DNA of 64,000 nt from Azotimanducus sp965199815 (GCA_965199815.1 CBDATE010000018.1:1-64000), one strand, 5' to 3'; numbered from the stretch's first letter, positions 30,237-40,457 are shown. Notes: generated by a model from the letters alone, not told the origin. A program made the numbers and translations.

Positions 30237-30378
30237 ATGGGTGTCCCCGCGCGATAACTATGGGTGTCCCCGCGCGATATAATAAGCTATGGGTGTCCCC
30301 GTGCGATAATAACCAGCGTATGGGTGTCCCCGCGATAACTCGATAACTCTTATGGGTGTCCCCGTGCGATAACTCTTC
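30237..30378 (+). repeat. Right cluster of five ATGGGTGTCCCCG repeats (REP-like)
   Basis: ATGGGTGTCCCCGYGCGATA-type units start at 30237, 30260, 30289, 30320 and 30352, spaced 23 to 32 bp. They lie in inverse orientation to the cluster left of the RAYT gene. The last copy ends about 40 bp before tRNA-fMet. The rest of the 365-bp gap 30054-30418 has no supported gene. Confidence 0.85.
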
Positions 30379-30400
30379 GCACAAACCAGCGACATTTCGT

Positions 30401-30406
30401 TACAAT
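30401..30406 (+). promoter_or_regulatory. Possible -10 element of tRNA-fMet
   Basis: TACAAT lies 12 bp upstream of the tRNA 5' end, a sensible distance for a tRNA promoter. A TTCGCA 19 bp further up could be a poor -35. Confidence 0.4.
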
Positions 30407-30418
30407 AGGCGAGTCGGA

Positions 30419-30495
<77 letters not shown>

Positions 30496-30603
30496 ACCTC
30501 TGACACCCCACAAACCTGAAACCTGTGTTCAACCCCCGCGCTATCGAAGCGCCCCTGAACCGTTCATGAATCGAAATTACCGAACCCCGGGAGTTTTTTC
30601 ATC

Positions 30604-31092
30604 GTGAAATCCCTGTCCCTCCCAATCCTTGCTGTCCTGTCCCTGATTTTCTGCCCGCTCGCATTCGCTTTCTCCGCAGACTACATGCTGTTCTCCGACG
30701 ATGAGGCAGACGCAAGCGCAGAAGCCCTCATGAAGGCAGATCCAGCGCCTCCAGGCATAGAGCGCTGTGCCTTTCCCGAGCCACCCTTCGTGCCGGACGG
30801 TCGCCTGGCATCGGAAGCCGAACTCGCGGCCGCACATGCAGACATGCGCACCTACCAGGCCGACATGCACACATCTCTCGACTGCATCGAGGATGCCATC
30901 GATTCGTCTGGTGACAGCGCGAACAGCGCGAACAACGCGCATAACGCAAACAACACCAACAACGAACCGGACACCACGCTCACGGCGCTCACACTCCTCT
31001 ACAACAACGGGGTCGAACAGCTCACCGTGATCCTTGACAACTTCAATGCGCAGGTGCGCGCATTCAACGATCGCCCACGGCAAGCGGAATAA
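30604..31092 (+). CDS. Small exported protein with Asn-rich linker
   Basis: A 162-residue protein that I do not recognise. It has a signal peptide (LSLPILAVLSLIFCPLAFAF), two later cysteines (ERCAF and LDCIED, perhaps a disulfide), a low-complexity NSANNAHNANNTNN stretch encoded by short imperfect direct repeats (about 30913-30965), and a helical C terminus (LTVILDNFNAQVRAFNDR). It starts with GTG, has weak ribosome-site evidence, and stands alone before smc. Confidence 0.6.
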   Translation: MKSLSLPILAVLSLIFCPLAFAFSADYMLFSDDEADASAEALMKADPAPPGIERCAFPEPPFVPDGRLASEAELAAAHADMRTYQADMHTSLDCIEDAIDSSGDSANSANNAHNANNTNNEPDTTLTALTLLYNNGVEQLTVILDNFNAQVRAFNDRPRQAE

Positions 31093-31157
31093 CCCCTTCA
31101 ATCGCCCAGCCGCTCCACCGCCCTGCTACCCGCCCGTCCGAGCAGGCCAGACTCGCC

Positions 31158-34100
31158 ATGCGCCTGCACCAGATACGCCTGGCCGGATTCAAGACCTTTG
31201 TCGATCCCGCAGTCATTGACCTGCCCACCAATCGAACGGCTCTGGTGGGGCCGAACGGGGCGGGCAAATCCAACATTATCGATGCCGTGCGATGGGTAAT
31301 CGGCGAGCGTTCGGCCAAAAATCTGCGTGGCGAAACGCTGGAGGATGTCATCTTCAAGGGGTCAGATGCCCGCGCACCTGCGGATCTCGCGAGCATCGAA
31401 CTCATTTTTGACGCAGTCGAGGGGCGCGTTGGCCGACTGACAGACGGCGGCAGTGAATTGTCCGTGCGGCGGGAAGTCACTCGCGACGGGCAATCCATCT
31501 ACCGATTGAACGGTACCCGATGCCGACGACGCGATGTACTCGATGTTTTTCTCGACACCGGATTCACCTCTCAGGGATATGCCATCATCGAGCAGGGGCG
31601 AATCTCGCAGTTGGTACAGGCAAAACCGGAGGAGTTGCGCGGCTACCTCGAAGAAGCCGCCGGCATCTCCCGCTACAAGGAACGTCGCCGCGAAACCGAA
31701 CTCAGCATGGAACAGGCCGGACTGAATCTCGAGCGCGCCAGACAACTGAGCCATGACCGCGAAGAGCGCGTCGCCAACCTCGAGCGCCAGGCAAAACGCG
31801 CGAACAGATATCGCAAGCTCGCCGAACGGCAACGTACACTGGAAGCCTGCGAGGCGGCCAAACGTCGGCAACAGGCAGATCAGGAACTCACCCGACTTGC
31901 AGCACAGGTACTCGAATCCGATCAGAACGTCAGCACATGCGAAAACCGGCGGCGCACCATGCAGTCACGCCGTGATGCCCTCTACGCAGAGCGTGATACG
32001 GCAAATGCGCAACTGAACAAGGCAAGCGGTGAGTACTTTGATGCCGGTGCTGAAATTTCTCGCGCCGAAACCGCGCTCGAGAGCCTCGAGCAGGCGTTGA
32101 CACAGCACACGCAGGATCTGCGGGCAGCCAGAAGTGAACGCGCCTCGGTCCTCGAAAGCCTGGAAAAGACCCGGCAGCTTCTCGATGCAGCGAAGCTGAA
32201 GCTGCAACACCACAGCACCTCGATTGGCGGACAGGAACGCACACGCAAACAGGACAGCGAGGCTCTGCAGGCATCCACAGAGGCCTTGCGCAATCACCGA
32301 TCAGCACTCGCTTCCGCCACTGACGAAACATCGAGGGTGCGTCAGCAGCTCGCGCGTCTTGAAGCCGATATCGCCGGGACACGCGAGCGCATCGCCGATG
32401 CCGAGCACCGGGTGCAGCAGTTGAGCGGTGACCCCGAAACAGACGATACCGCGCACCTGTCCGAGCTTGATGCCGCCGTGCACGAGGCAGAGCGCGCCTG
32501 TGATCAGCTTGTTGCGCAGAAGAAGCAGACACAGAAGGAGCGCGCCGAGCTACGCGCCGGACTGGCACCACTGGAGGCCGACATCGATGCGAAACGGCAC
32601 ATCGAGCAACGGCTGCGTCGCGAGCTTTCGGCAACGCTCGCGCTGGCAGGCGATGCGGGCGAGACAGATTCGCAGGCAATTGATCAGTGGCTGGAAACCT
32701 GTCACGCACACAAGCTGCCGCGCCTCGGCGGGACAGTGTGTGTCCCCGAAGGCTGGCAAGCCGCCGCGCGCACACTGCTCTCGGGGAAGACCGCCGGGGT
32801 TCTTGCGCCCTCTGTTGAACAGCTGGCTGCGCACCTTGACGGGCTGACCGCTGGCGAATTGCTCATCGTCGAGTCTGACAGCCGTGCTGCGAGCCGCGCA
32901 TCCCCTCTGGATGAAGTTCTCGGGGTCACGCTCGGCAGCCTGTTTGCCGGTGTGCGCGTTGCAGAGCAGGTTGCCGACGCACTCGCCGAGCGTGGTCAAC
33001 TGGCCGCAGGCGAATCCATCATCTGTCGTGATGGCACCTGGGTGGGGCCTGACTGGATTCGCGTCAATCGTCGCCATCTGCCCGAGTCGGCTTTTGACCG
33101 CGCGCCCGATGTCGAGGCCTTGCGAGCGCAGTGCGAGGCAGCAGAGACACACGTACAGACGGCGCAACAGGCGCTCTCCGATGCACGTGAGGCACTGGAA
33201 CACGTGCACGGCCGCCTCGATCAGATTGCAGGTGAACTGAATCTGGCAGAGAGCGAGCGCGGACGCGCCATGACTGCACATCAGGTTGAGGCGGCCAGAT
33301 TGCAGGAAATCAGCCAGCGTCGCGAGCGGGTTGCGGCGACCCGCAAGGGGCTTGAAGCGCGCATCAAGACGATGCAGGACAAACTGCGCGCCGCGGAGCA
33401 GGAACGCGAATCAATGGCGACGCGCTGTGCCGCACAAGAAGCGGAGCGGGCACGGTATGCACATCTGGTGGCGAACAGTGAGCAACAACATGAGACATTG
33501 CGTCAGGCAGCGCAGAAAAGTGAAGCCGACTACCAGAACCTGCGCGTTCAGCACGAGCGCCTGATTGTGGCCGAGAAGTCTCACCGGGAAGCCCTGCCGC
33601 AACTGGAGAGCCGTGCCAGGGCGCTGGAGCAGCGCCTTGTGCAGGTCGGACAGCGCATCGAGGAGGCGGTCAGGGACAAACCGCAACTCGAAGCCGAGCG
33701 TGAGCGTTGGCTACAACGCAGACTTGCCACGGAAGACAGCTTGCAGACGGCGCGGCATGCACTGGAGACCCTGGAGACCGGCATTCGCTCACATGCACAG
33801 ACGCTCGCGGATACCGAAACAGAGCTCGAATCACTGCGGGGCATCCGCGAAAACAGGCGCGTCGCCGCGGGCGAAGCGAGAGCCCGGGTCACGGAGATTT
33901 CCTCCGGAATCAAGCGTCTGCAAGTCGATGAGTCAGACATGGAAGCCCTGCTTCACTCCGTCAAGGAGACTTCCGTGGATGAGCTTGTGCAGCAACGACT
34001 CGATGTCGAGCGTTCCATGGCCCGGATCGGTGATGTCAATCTGGCCGCCAGCGAGGATTTGCGTCGCGAGCAAGCGCTGTTCGACGAACAGCAGGCACAG

Positions 34101-34643
34101 ATTCAGGACATTGAAGCGTCTCTCGAAACACTCACCAATGCGCTTGACAAGATTGATGACGACATGGTGAAACGCTTTCGGAGCACTTTCGAGCGCGCCA
34201 ATCAGGGGCTTGAAGAACTGTTTCCGAAGCTCTTCGGCGGTGGCTCGGCGAAGCTCGAAATGCACGGAAATCGCCTGCTTGAAACGGGCATTTCCTTCAT
34301 GGCGAATCCACCGGGCAAGCGCAACACCAGCGTGACGCTGCTTTCGGGCGGTGAGAAGGCGATGTCTGCGGTTGCCCTGATTTTCTCGCTGTTTCGCCTG
34401 AATCCGAGCCCCGTATGTCTCCTTGACGAGGTGGACGCGCCACTCGATGACGAGAATGTCGAACGCTTCGTGTCCCTGCTGCGGGAAATGTCCAGCGAAG
34501 TCCAGTTCGTCGTTGTCACGCACAACAAGCTGACCATGGAGATGGCCGATCAGCTGCTCGGTGTCACCATGCGCGAGCCGGGCGTTTCGCATCTGGTATC
34601 TGTGGACATCAACCAGGCCGCCTCGCTGGCGAACACGGAATAG
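31158..34643 (+). CDS. smc: Chromosome segregation protein SMC
   Basis: A 1,161-residue condensin ATPase. Seen: the Walker A GPNGAGKSNIIDAVRW at residues 32-47, a coiled coil from about 165 to 500, the hinge (about 510-640, including GAVCVPEGW-like LGGTVCVPEGWQ), a returning coiled coil (about 660-1010), and the C-terminal signature LLSGGEKAMSAVAL with Walker B VCLLDEVDAPLDD. It compacts and organises replicating chromosomes; a species with SMC rather than MukB is implied. It is followed by zipA and ligA, a common gammaproteobacterial order. The 132-bp gap to zipA shows nothing definite. Confidence 0.95.
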   Translation: MRLHQIRLAGFKTFVDPAVIDLPTNRTALVGPNGAGKSNIIDAVRWVIGERSAKNLRGETLEDVIFKGSDARAPADLASIELIFDAVEGRVGRLTDGGSELSVRREVTRDGQSIYRLNGTRCRRRDVLDVFLDTGFTSQGYAIIEQGRISQLVQAKPEELRGYLEEAAGISRYKERRRETELSMEQAGLNLERARQLSHDREERVANLERQAKRANRYRKLAERQRTLEACEAAKRRQQADQELTRLAAQVLESDQNVSTCENRRRTMQSRRDALYAERDTANAQLNKASGEYFDAGAEISRAETALESLEQALTQHTQDLRAARSERASVLESLEKTRQLLDAAKLKLQHHSTSIGGQERTRKQDSEALQASTEALRNHRSALASATDETSRVRQQLARLEADIAGTRERIADAEHRVQQLSGDPETDDTAHLSELDAAVHEAERACDQLVAQKKQTQKERAELRAGLAPLEADIDAKRHIEQRLRRELSATLALAGDAGETDSQAIDQWLETCHAHKLPRLGGTVCVPEGWQAAARTLLSGKTAGVLAPSVEQLAAHLDGLTAGELLIVESDSRAASRASPLDEVLGVTLGSLFAGVRVAEQVADALAERGQLAAGESIICRDGTWVGPDWIRVNRRHLPESAFDRAPDVEALRAQCEAAETHVQTAQQALSDAREALEHVHGRLDQIAGELNLAESERGRAMTAHQVEAARLQEISQRRERVAATRKGLEARIKTMQDKLRAAEQERESMATRCAAQEAERARYAHLVANSEQQHETLRQAAQKSEADYQNLRVQHERLIVAEKSHREALPQLESRARALEQRLVQVGQRIEEAVRDKPQLEAERERWLQRRLATEDSLQTARHALETLETGIRSHAQTLADTETELESLRGIRENRRVAAGEARARVTEISSGIKRLQVDESDMEALLHSVKETSVDELVQQRLDVERSMARIGDVNLAASEDLRREQALFDEQQAQIQDIEASLETLTNALDKIDDDMVKRFRSTFERANQGLEELFPKLFGGGSAKLEMHGNRLLETGISFMANPPGKRNTSVTLLSGGEKAMSAVALIFSLFRLNPSPVCLLDEVDAPLDDENVERFVSLLREMSSEVQFVVVTHNKLTMEMADQLLGVTMREPGVSHLVSVDINQAASLANTE

Positions 34644-34775
34644 TTGATGGCGCTGCAATGACGCGAATTCACCACACAAGACCCCAACGCACCCAACCGA
34701 ATCCCTATCCATTCGCACAGACACCGAAAATACCTTCATAATCCCTGTCACCATATCCATCATCCTGCTGCACCC

Positions 34776-35510
34776 GTGCCTTTTGCCTCAGAATTCGACC
34801 TGCCCATGCTGTCACTGGTGATCGGGAGCGCTGCGCTCATCGGTGTCATCGGGTTTGCTCTGGCCACATCGAAGAGTAACAAGCGCCGCCGCAGAGAGCA
34901 GCGCGAACACACGACCACCACCGTGACCGCGGCGGATCTTTTCGGCCCTCTGAGCACAGATGACAAGGGCGAGCCGGTCGGCAATGCGCCCTCTGCCGAC
35001 GGTGACGGGCTCGCCCCGGTGACACCGCGCGGTCAGGGCCAATCCGGTGGCGGCAAGCGCCCCAGGGGCATACCCGCGCGCCCGCCTGGCGACCAAAGTC
35101 AGGGCGCTTCCGATCAGCGCGAGCCTCAGGTGCTGGTGATCTATGTGATGGCGCGCGGTCAGGGCGAACTGCGCTGTTCGGGTGTCAATCGGGTGCTGAC
35201 CAGAGCCGGATGTGTGCTCGACGAGCGCGGCGTATTTCGCATGAAGGATGCGGATCAGAACGGAATATTCGCTGTCGTCAACGCATTTGAACCGGGCACC
35301 TTTGATCAGGGCCGTATCGACATGGGTCATACACGCGGTCTTGTCTTCTTCATGGAGGTACGCAACTGGCAGGACAAGCAGCGCTTCGACACCATGCTGA
35401 AATGTGCGCGACAACTCGCCAGAGAACTCGACGGCGAGCTGCTTGACGACAAGCGTGAACCCCTGTCAAGCGTTCGCGAAGCCATGTACAAGGCCAATTT
35501 GAAGGATTGA
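34776..35510 (+). CDS. zipA: Cell division protein ZipA
   Basis: A 244-residue FtsZ tether. The N terminus is a single membrane anchor (LSLVIGSAALIGVIGFALA) followed by a basic patch (SKSNKRRRREQ) and a Pro/Gly/Gln-rich linker (about 50-115). The C-terminal ZipA domain (about 117-240, VLVIYVMARGQGELRCSGVN, NAFEPGTFDQ) binds the FtsZ tail. GTG 34776 or ATG 34806 could be the start; the latter puts the anchor right at the N terminus. Overlap with ligA suggests coupling. Confidence 0.87.
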   Translation: MPFASEFDLPMLSLVIGSAALIGVIGFALATSKSNKRRRREQREHTTTTVTAADLFGPLSTDDKGEPVGNAPSADGDGLAPVTPRGQGQSGGGKRPRGIPARPPGDQSQGASDQREPQVLVIYVMARGQGELRCSGVNRVLTRAGCVLDERGVFRMKDADQNGIFAVVNAFEPGTFDQGRIDMGHTRGLVFFMEVRNWQDKQRFDTMLKCARQLARELDGELLDDKREPLSSVREAMYKANLKD

Positions 35511-35512
35511 GC

Positions 35513-37570
35513 GTGTGTCCGACGGTGCTGTCCGACAGCGATGACCCCGGCCTGGCTATCAGGCAACTGCAGGATCAGCTTCGCCACTACGAACACCACT
35601 ACTACGTGCTTGATGATCCGAAGGTTCCGGATGCCGAGTACGACCGTCTCTTCAACGAGCTGCAAGCACTCGAAGAGGCGCATCCGCAGCTGAAGACCGC
35701 GGATTCGCCAACGCAGCGCGTCGGCGGAGTGCCGGATGACGCTTTCGCCGAGGTGCGACACGAACTGCCCATGCTGTCGCTCGCCAAGGCCTCGCAACTC
35801 CCCGAACTCGCCGCCTGGTATCGCCGCTGTCAGGAACTGCTTGATGACCCGTCTGCGCTCGAGGTCACCTGCGAACCGAAGATCGATGGCGTTGCGGTGA
35901 GCCTCCTGTACGAGCAGGGAACCCTGACGCGCGCCGCCACCCGTGGCGACGGCCATACCGGCGAAAATATCACCGCCAACCTGCGCACCATTCGCGGGGT
36001 ACCCCTGCGCCTGCTCGGCACCTGTCCCGCGCTGCTCGAAGTGCGCGGCGAAGTCTATCTTCGCAACGATGATTTTCATGCCTTCAACGCCAGGGCCGCA
36101 GCCGCCGACGAGAAACCCATGGTCAATCCGCGTAATGGTGCTGCCGGCAGCCTGCGTCAGAAAGATCCGCAGGTCACAGCCGAACGTCCGCTCCGGTTCT
36201 TCGGCTACAGCATCGGGCAGCTCGCAGCGGGCGAGTCACCAAACACGCAAATCGAGGCACTCGCGCAGCTCGCCGCGTGGGGGATTCCCGTGAATGATCA
36301 GGTGCAGTGTCTCTCGCACCTCGATACGGCTCGGCAGTACATTGCCGAACTCCTGTCATTGCGCGAATCGCTCGGTTACGCCATTGACGGTGTGGTGGTC
36401 AAGGTAAACGATCTGGCCGCGCAGCGCCGCCTCGGGCAGATGCTGCGCCGGCCGCGCTGGGCCATTGCCTGGAAATATCCGGCAGAAGAAGCCCTGACGC
36501 GCGTACTTGCCGTGGAGTTCTCGGTGGGTCGCACCGGTGCCGTCACACCGGTGGCGCGCGTCGAGCCGGTCAGCGTGGGCGGTGTCACCGTGAGCAATGT
36601 CACCCTGCACAACATGGACGAAATCCACGAACGGCTCGGTCTTTGCATTGGTGATCAGGTGTGGTTGCAGCGCGCTGGTGACGTGATTCCGAAGATCCTG
36701 CGTGTGCAGGAGGCCGCGCGTCCGGCAGATGCGCGCAGTATCACGGCACCGAGTCACTGCCCCGCGTGTGCCGGCGCTCTCGAACAACCGCCCGGTGAAG
36801 CGATTTTGCGCTGTCTGAACACGGCCACCTGTCCCGCACAGCGGCGCGAGGCGCTCTTGCACTTTGCGTCCAGGCTGGCGCTCGATATCGAGGGGTTGGG
36901 GGCCAGACGCATCGATCAGCTCGTACAGGCCGACCTGATTGATCGACCATCGAGTCTCTATCGGCTCACATCGGCAGACTTGACGGAGCTCGAAGGGTTT
37001 GCCGAGGTATCAGCACATAATCTGATCGCGGCCATTGACCGAAGCAAACGCACCAGCTTGCCGAGGTTTCTCTACGCCCTTGGCATTCGCGAGGTGGGAG
37101 AATCTGCGGCGCTGGCGCTCGCAACCCACTTCGGGGAGCTCGAGCCGATCATGCAGGCGGACCTTGAAAGCCTGCAAGCGGTACGGGATATTGGCGAGAT
37201 CAGCGCCGCGCACATCCGGGAATTCTTTCACGACCCTCGCAACTGCATGGAAATCCGCGCGCTCAGGGAAGCCGGTATCTGCTGGGAGCCGCTCACACCG
37301 ACAGCCGCACCCAAGCCCCTGAGTGGTCAGACCTGGGTGTTGACCGGCAGCCTTGAAAGCCTGACGCGCAGCCAGGCCAAGGCGCGTCTGGTCGCACTCG
37401 GCGCGCGCGTCAGTGCCTCGGTGTCGAAGGACACCCACCGGCTGGTTGCCGCATCCGGTGCCGGCAGCAAGCTGAGCAAGGCACAATCTCTCGGTGTTGC
37501 GGTAATCGGCGAAGCCGAGCTGGTGCGCCTGTTGCAGGCGGGCGAGGGTAGCGCAATGGGTGAACCATGA
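35513..37570 (+). CDS. ligA: NAD-dependent DNA ligase
   Basis: A 685-residue replicative ligase. Seen: domain Ia (HHYYVLDDPKVPDAEYDRLF), the adenylated lysine in CEPKIDGVAVSL (about residue 125), GEVYLRNDDF, an OB fold, four zinc-binding cysteines (HCPACAGALEQ... and CLNTATCPAQRR), HhH repeats and a C-terminal BRCT domain (LSGQTWVLTGSLESLTRSQA). The GTG at 35513 has GAAGGA 6 bp upstream and is preferred to a TTG at 35507. The stop overlaps the next ATG. Confidence 0.95.
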   Translation: MCPTVLSDSDDPGLAIRQLQDQLRHYEHHYYVLDDPKVPDAEYDRLFNELQALEEAHPQLKTADSPTQRVGGVPDDAFAEVRHELPMLSLAKASQLPELAAWYRRCQELLDDPSALEVTCEPKIDGVAVSLLYEQGTLTRAATRGDGHTGENITANLRTIRGVPLRLLGTCPALLEVRGEVYLRNDDFHAFNARAAAADEKPMVNPRNGAAGSLRQKDPQVTAERPLRFFGYSIGQLAAGESPNTQIEALAQLAAWGIPVNDQVQCLSHLDTARQYIAELLSLRESLGYAIDGVVVKVNDLAAQRRLGQMLRRPRWAIAWKYPAEEALTRVLAVEFSVGRTGAVTPVARVEPVSVGGVTVSNVTLHNMDEIHERLGLCIGDQVWLQRAGDVIPKILRVQEAARPADARSITAPSHCPACAGALEQPPGEAILRCLNTATCPAQRREALLHFASRLALDIEGLGARRIDQLVQADLIDRPSSLYRLTSADLTELEGFAEVSAHNLIAAIDRSKRTSLPRFLYALGIREVGESAALALATHFGELEPIMQADLESLQAVRDIGEISAAHIREFFHDPRNCMEIRALREAGICWEPLTPTAAPKPLSGQTWVLTGSLESLTRSQAKARLVALGARVSASVSKDTHRLVAASGAGSKLSKAQSLGVAVIGEAELVRLLQAGEGSAMGEP

Positions 37571-39720
37571 GTTCCGCACCCCTTGATCGCATCCTCGGGC
37601 AACTGGAGACGCTGTATCGCGAATGGCTGGCGAGTATCGGTGGCGAGGCGCGCCGCGGGCAATGGCGGATGATGCAGAGTATCGTCGAAACCTGCCTGCA
37701 CGATACGGACGGCGAGCGACTGGCCGCCATCGAGGCGGGCACCGGCACGGGCAAAACCCTTGCCTATCTGCTGGCAGGCGCAATGTGCGCCCGGGCGCTG
37801 GAAAAAAAGCTGCTGATCGCCACCAGCACTGTCGTTCTGCAAGAGCAGGTATTGCGCGAACTGACCAACATCGCCACACATACCTCGCTCGAGTTCAAGG
37901 CCGGCGTGGTCAAGGGGCGCGGCCGCTACCTGTGTCCGCTGAAACTCGAGCAGCAGTCTGCTCCGCAAGCACAGCTTGATCTCGGGGCTGGCGAAGAGCC
38001 GCGTACAACCGCTGGCGAAGAGCGCACCGACAGTGCGGTGAACGAGACTGATGCGCGTCACACGCACCTGCTCACCGAGCTCGCCGATGCCTGGCGCGCG
38101 GGTGAGTGGGACGGTGACCGAGACCACTGGACTGGCGATTTGCCCTGGTCTCTCTGGCACGGACTTACCAACAGCCGCGCGGGATGCTTGCGCGAACACT
38201 GTCTGCATTATCGCGTCTGCCCCTTCTTTCTGGCACGCACCGATTCCGAGAGCTTCGATTTGCTGGTCGTGAACCAGGACCTGCTGCTCGCGGACCTGAC
38301 AATCGGCGGGGGGGCCATTCTGCCGAAGCCGGAAGAGGTTATCGCCGTCATTGACGAGGCGCATAACCTGGCCGACAAGGCACGTCGCTCAGCCTCGCGC
38401 GCGGCCAACCCGGGTGGCTTCATGACCATTGGACAACAAACCGGCGAAACACTGGAACGAGCATTGAAGCTGCTCGGCCATGACGAGGAATTGCGGGAAG
38501 CAGCCGAGATCTTTGCCGAACGACTGCAGCTGCTGGCAGCTCCTGCGGGCGGGCTGACCAAAGCCCTGTCGGGGCTCGAGTTCGAATCCTCCGGCAAGGA
38601 TGCCGGTCTGTGTTACTTTGCTGGCGGTCGCTTGCCCGACAAGCTGCTCGAACTGTCAGATCAGGTGCACGCACACCTCGAGGTGATGGCGGCACAGACT
38701 GCGAAGATTCTGAAGGCCCTGCAAGCCGCGCTCGACAATCTGTCGGCTGCCGAGTCCAGAGGCCCGTACGAGGCACTGCTGATTGACCTTGGCGAACAGG
38801 CGGCGCACCTGCAAGAGCAAGCCATGGTCATGCACAATTTCGCCCCGGTGCCCGAGTCATCAGCTACAGATGCCGCCTGCGGGCAGCGTGTGCGCTGGTC
38901 GGTGCAGGACAGGCAGCGTTCCGGGAGTCACAGCTTCGGGCTCTGCGATGCGCCGCTGTTTCCGGGGGAGCTGCTGAGCGAGCTGCTGTGGCCACGCTTC
39001 CATGCGGTGCTGTGCACCTCGGCGAGCCTGCGCGGGCTGGGCAGCTTCAGTAATTTTCAGCGTGAAACGGGCATTGCTGCCTGCGCCCGGCTCGAGCACA
39101 TCGAAAGCCCCTTCCCCTATCGGGATATGGTTACGTTACGGGTGCCCAGAGGGCTCGCCAATCCGCGATATTTTCGCGAGCACACCAACGACATCGCACA
39201 TCTCTTGCCAGACCTCATGGCAGAAGAGAAGGCGGGGCTGATTCTCTTCACCTCCTGGCGTCAGCTCAACGAAGTCCACAGGCGCCTGCCGCCCAAGTGC
39301 CGGAAACAGGTGTTGTCACAGGACGCATTCGCGGCTGGCCGCCTCGTGCAGAAGCACAAGGCGGCGGTGGACAGAGGCCGACGCAGCTACCTCATGGGCG
39401 TTGCCAGCTTTGCCGAGGGGCTGGATCTGCCGGACGAATACTGCCGACATGTGATCATCGCCAAACTGCCCTTCATGGTGCCCACCGATCCGGTGCAACG
39501 CGCCATGCGCGAGTGGTACGAGGCACACAACGAAGACGCATTTCGTACGCTCTCACTCCCCTGTGCGTCACTGAAACTTGCCCAGGCTTGCGGGCGACTG
39601 GTACGCAACGAAAACGATTATGGTCGTATCACGCTTCTTGACAATCGCGCGGACAGCACCGCCTGGGGGCGCGAGCTACTCGACTCGCTGCCGCCCTACC
39701 GCCGTGTCAGCCACCCCTGA
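37567..39720 (+). CDS. dinG: DinG-family XPD-like DNA helicase
   Basis: A 717-residue superfamily 2 helicase. Seen: Walker A EAGTGTGKTLAYLLA (about residue 57), iron-sulfur cysteines in GRYLCP and RAGCLREHCLHYRVCPF, DEAH box VIDEAHNLAD (about 260), and C-terminal motifs ASFAEGLDLPDEYCRHVII and QACGRLVRNENDYG. It unwinds damaged or structured DNA. It overlaps ligA by 4 bp. Its last 25 bp overlap the converging lnt-derived reading frame, and its last 51 bp belong to the tandem repeat described next. Confidence 0.9.
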   Translation: MSSAPLDRILGQLETLYREWLASIGGEARRGQWRMMQSIVETCLHDTDGERLAAIEAGTGTGKTLAYLLAGAMCARALEKKLLIATSTVVLQEQVLRELTNIATHTSLEFKAGVVKGRGRYLCPLKLEQQSAPQAQLDLGAGEEPRTTAGEERTDSAVNETDARHTHLLTELADAWRAGEWDGDRDHWTGDLPWSLWHGLTNSRAGCLREHCLHYRVCPFFLARTDSESFDLLVVNQDLLLADLTIGGGAILPKPEEVIAVIDEAHNLADKARRSASRAANPGGFMTIGQQTGETLERALKLLGHDEELREAAEIFAERLQLLAAPAGGLTKALSGLEFESSGKDAGLCYFAGGRLPDKLLELSDQVHAHLEVMAAQTAKILKALQAALDNLSAAESRGPYEALLIDLGEQAAHLQEQAMVMHNFAPVPESSATDAACGQRVRWSVQDRQRSGSHSFGLCDAPLFPGELLSELLWPRFHAVLCTSASLRGLGSFSNFQRETGIAACARLEHIESPFPYRDMVTLRVPRGLANPRYFREHTNDIAHLLPDLMAEEKAGLILFTSWRQLNEVHRRLPPKCRKQVLSQDAFAAGRLVQKHKAAVDRGRRSYLMGVASFAEGLDLPDEYCRHVIIAKLPFMVPTDPVQRAMREWYEAHNEDAFRTLSLPCASLKLAQACGRLVRNENDYGRITLLDNRADSTAWGRELLDSLPPYRRVSHP

Positions 39721-40457
39721 TACAGCAGTAGCGCATACATGGCAGCTACAGCAAGCCAGATGAGCCAGGCGTGGCCCCAGCGTTGCCAGGGTGTCTGGCC
39801 GCGCCGCAGCTCGACGCTTGCGTACAGCACCTCGCGTGCACCGCGAGGGATGCTGGCCGCAAGCGAGCCATCCGCCGATACCACCGCCGTAACCCCGTTA
39901 TTGGTCGCCCGCAGCAGCGCACGACCCATCTCCAGCGCGCGCATACGCGCGATTTGCAGATGTTGCCAAGGCCCCAGAGAGCTGCCGAACCAGGCATCGT
40001 TGCTGATGGTCACCATGAGCGCCGGGTCGGATGCTGCGCTCGCGACCAGTTCGGGGTAGGCAATCTCGTAGCAGATCACCAGTGCAAGCTCGATTGACCG
40101 ATCGTCCCGGTGCAGTCGGACAGGTGGCTGCGATGCAGCTCCCGGGTGTGTACCTGACATGGGCAGGTTGAAAAACCCGATCACGCCGCGCAGCAGGGAC
40201 TCCAGCGGCACATATTCCCCGAAAGGCACCAGATGACGCTTCGCATAATCGCCTTCGGCCCGCCCGAGACCGAGTGCGCTGTTGTGAAAAGCCCAGATCT
40301 CGCCGGGGGCGCGCTGTACGATGCCGAGAATCACGCCGGTGTCGCTCGCCATCGCCCGTCGCTCGACATCGGCGAGATACTCGCCCGCAGTGCTCCTCAT
40401 CATGGGAATCGCGGCTTCCGGCAAGACAATCAGGTCGGCATCCCAAGTGCCTGCCAC
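39696..40457 (-). pseudogene. Duplicated lnt C-terminal half, distal copy
   Basis: A 253-residue open frame (GTG start) nearly identical to the last half of Lnt. It keeps all three nitrilase-fold catalytic residues (E in VLPEAA, K in YAKRHLVPFG, C in VICYEIAYP) and the last membrane helix but lacks the seven-helix N-terminal part. No ribosome site is seen. It lies downstream of lnt on the same strand, so read-through transcription is possible. Probably a non-functional amplification product. Confidence 0.8.

Noticed and set aside
28802..30378. CRISPR array
   Set aside because: Repeat units are short with irregular 18-39 bp spacing and spacers of only a few to 15 bp, no cas genes are near, and the repeats surround a RAYT.
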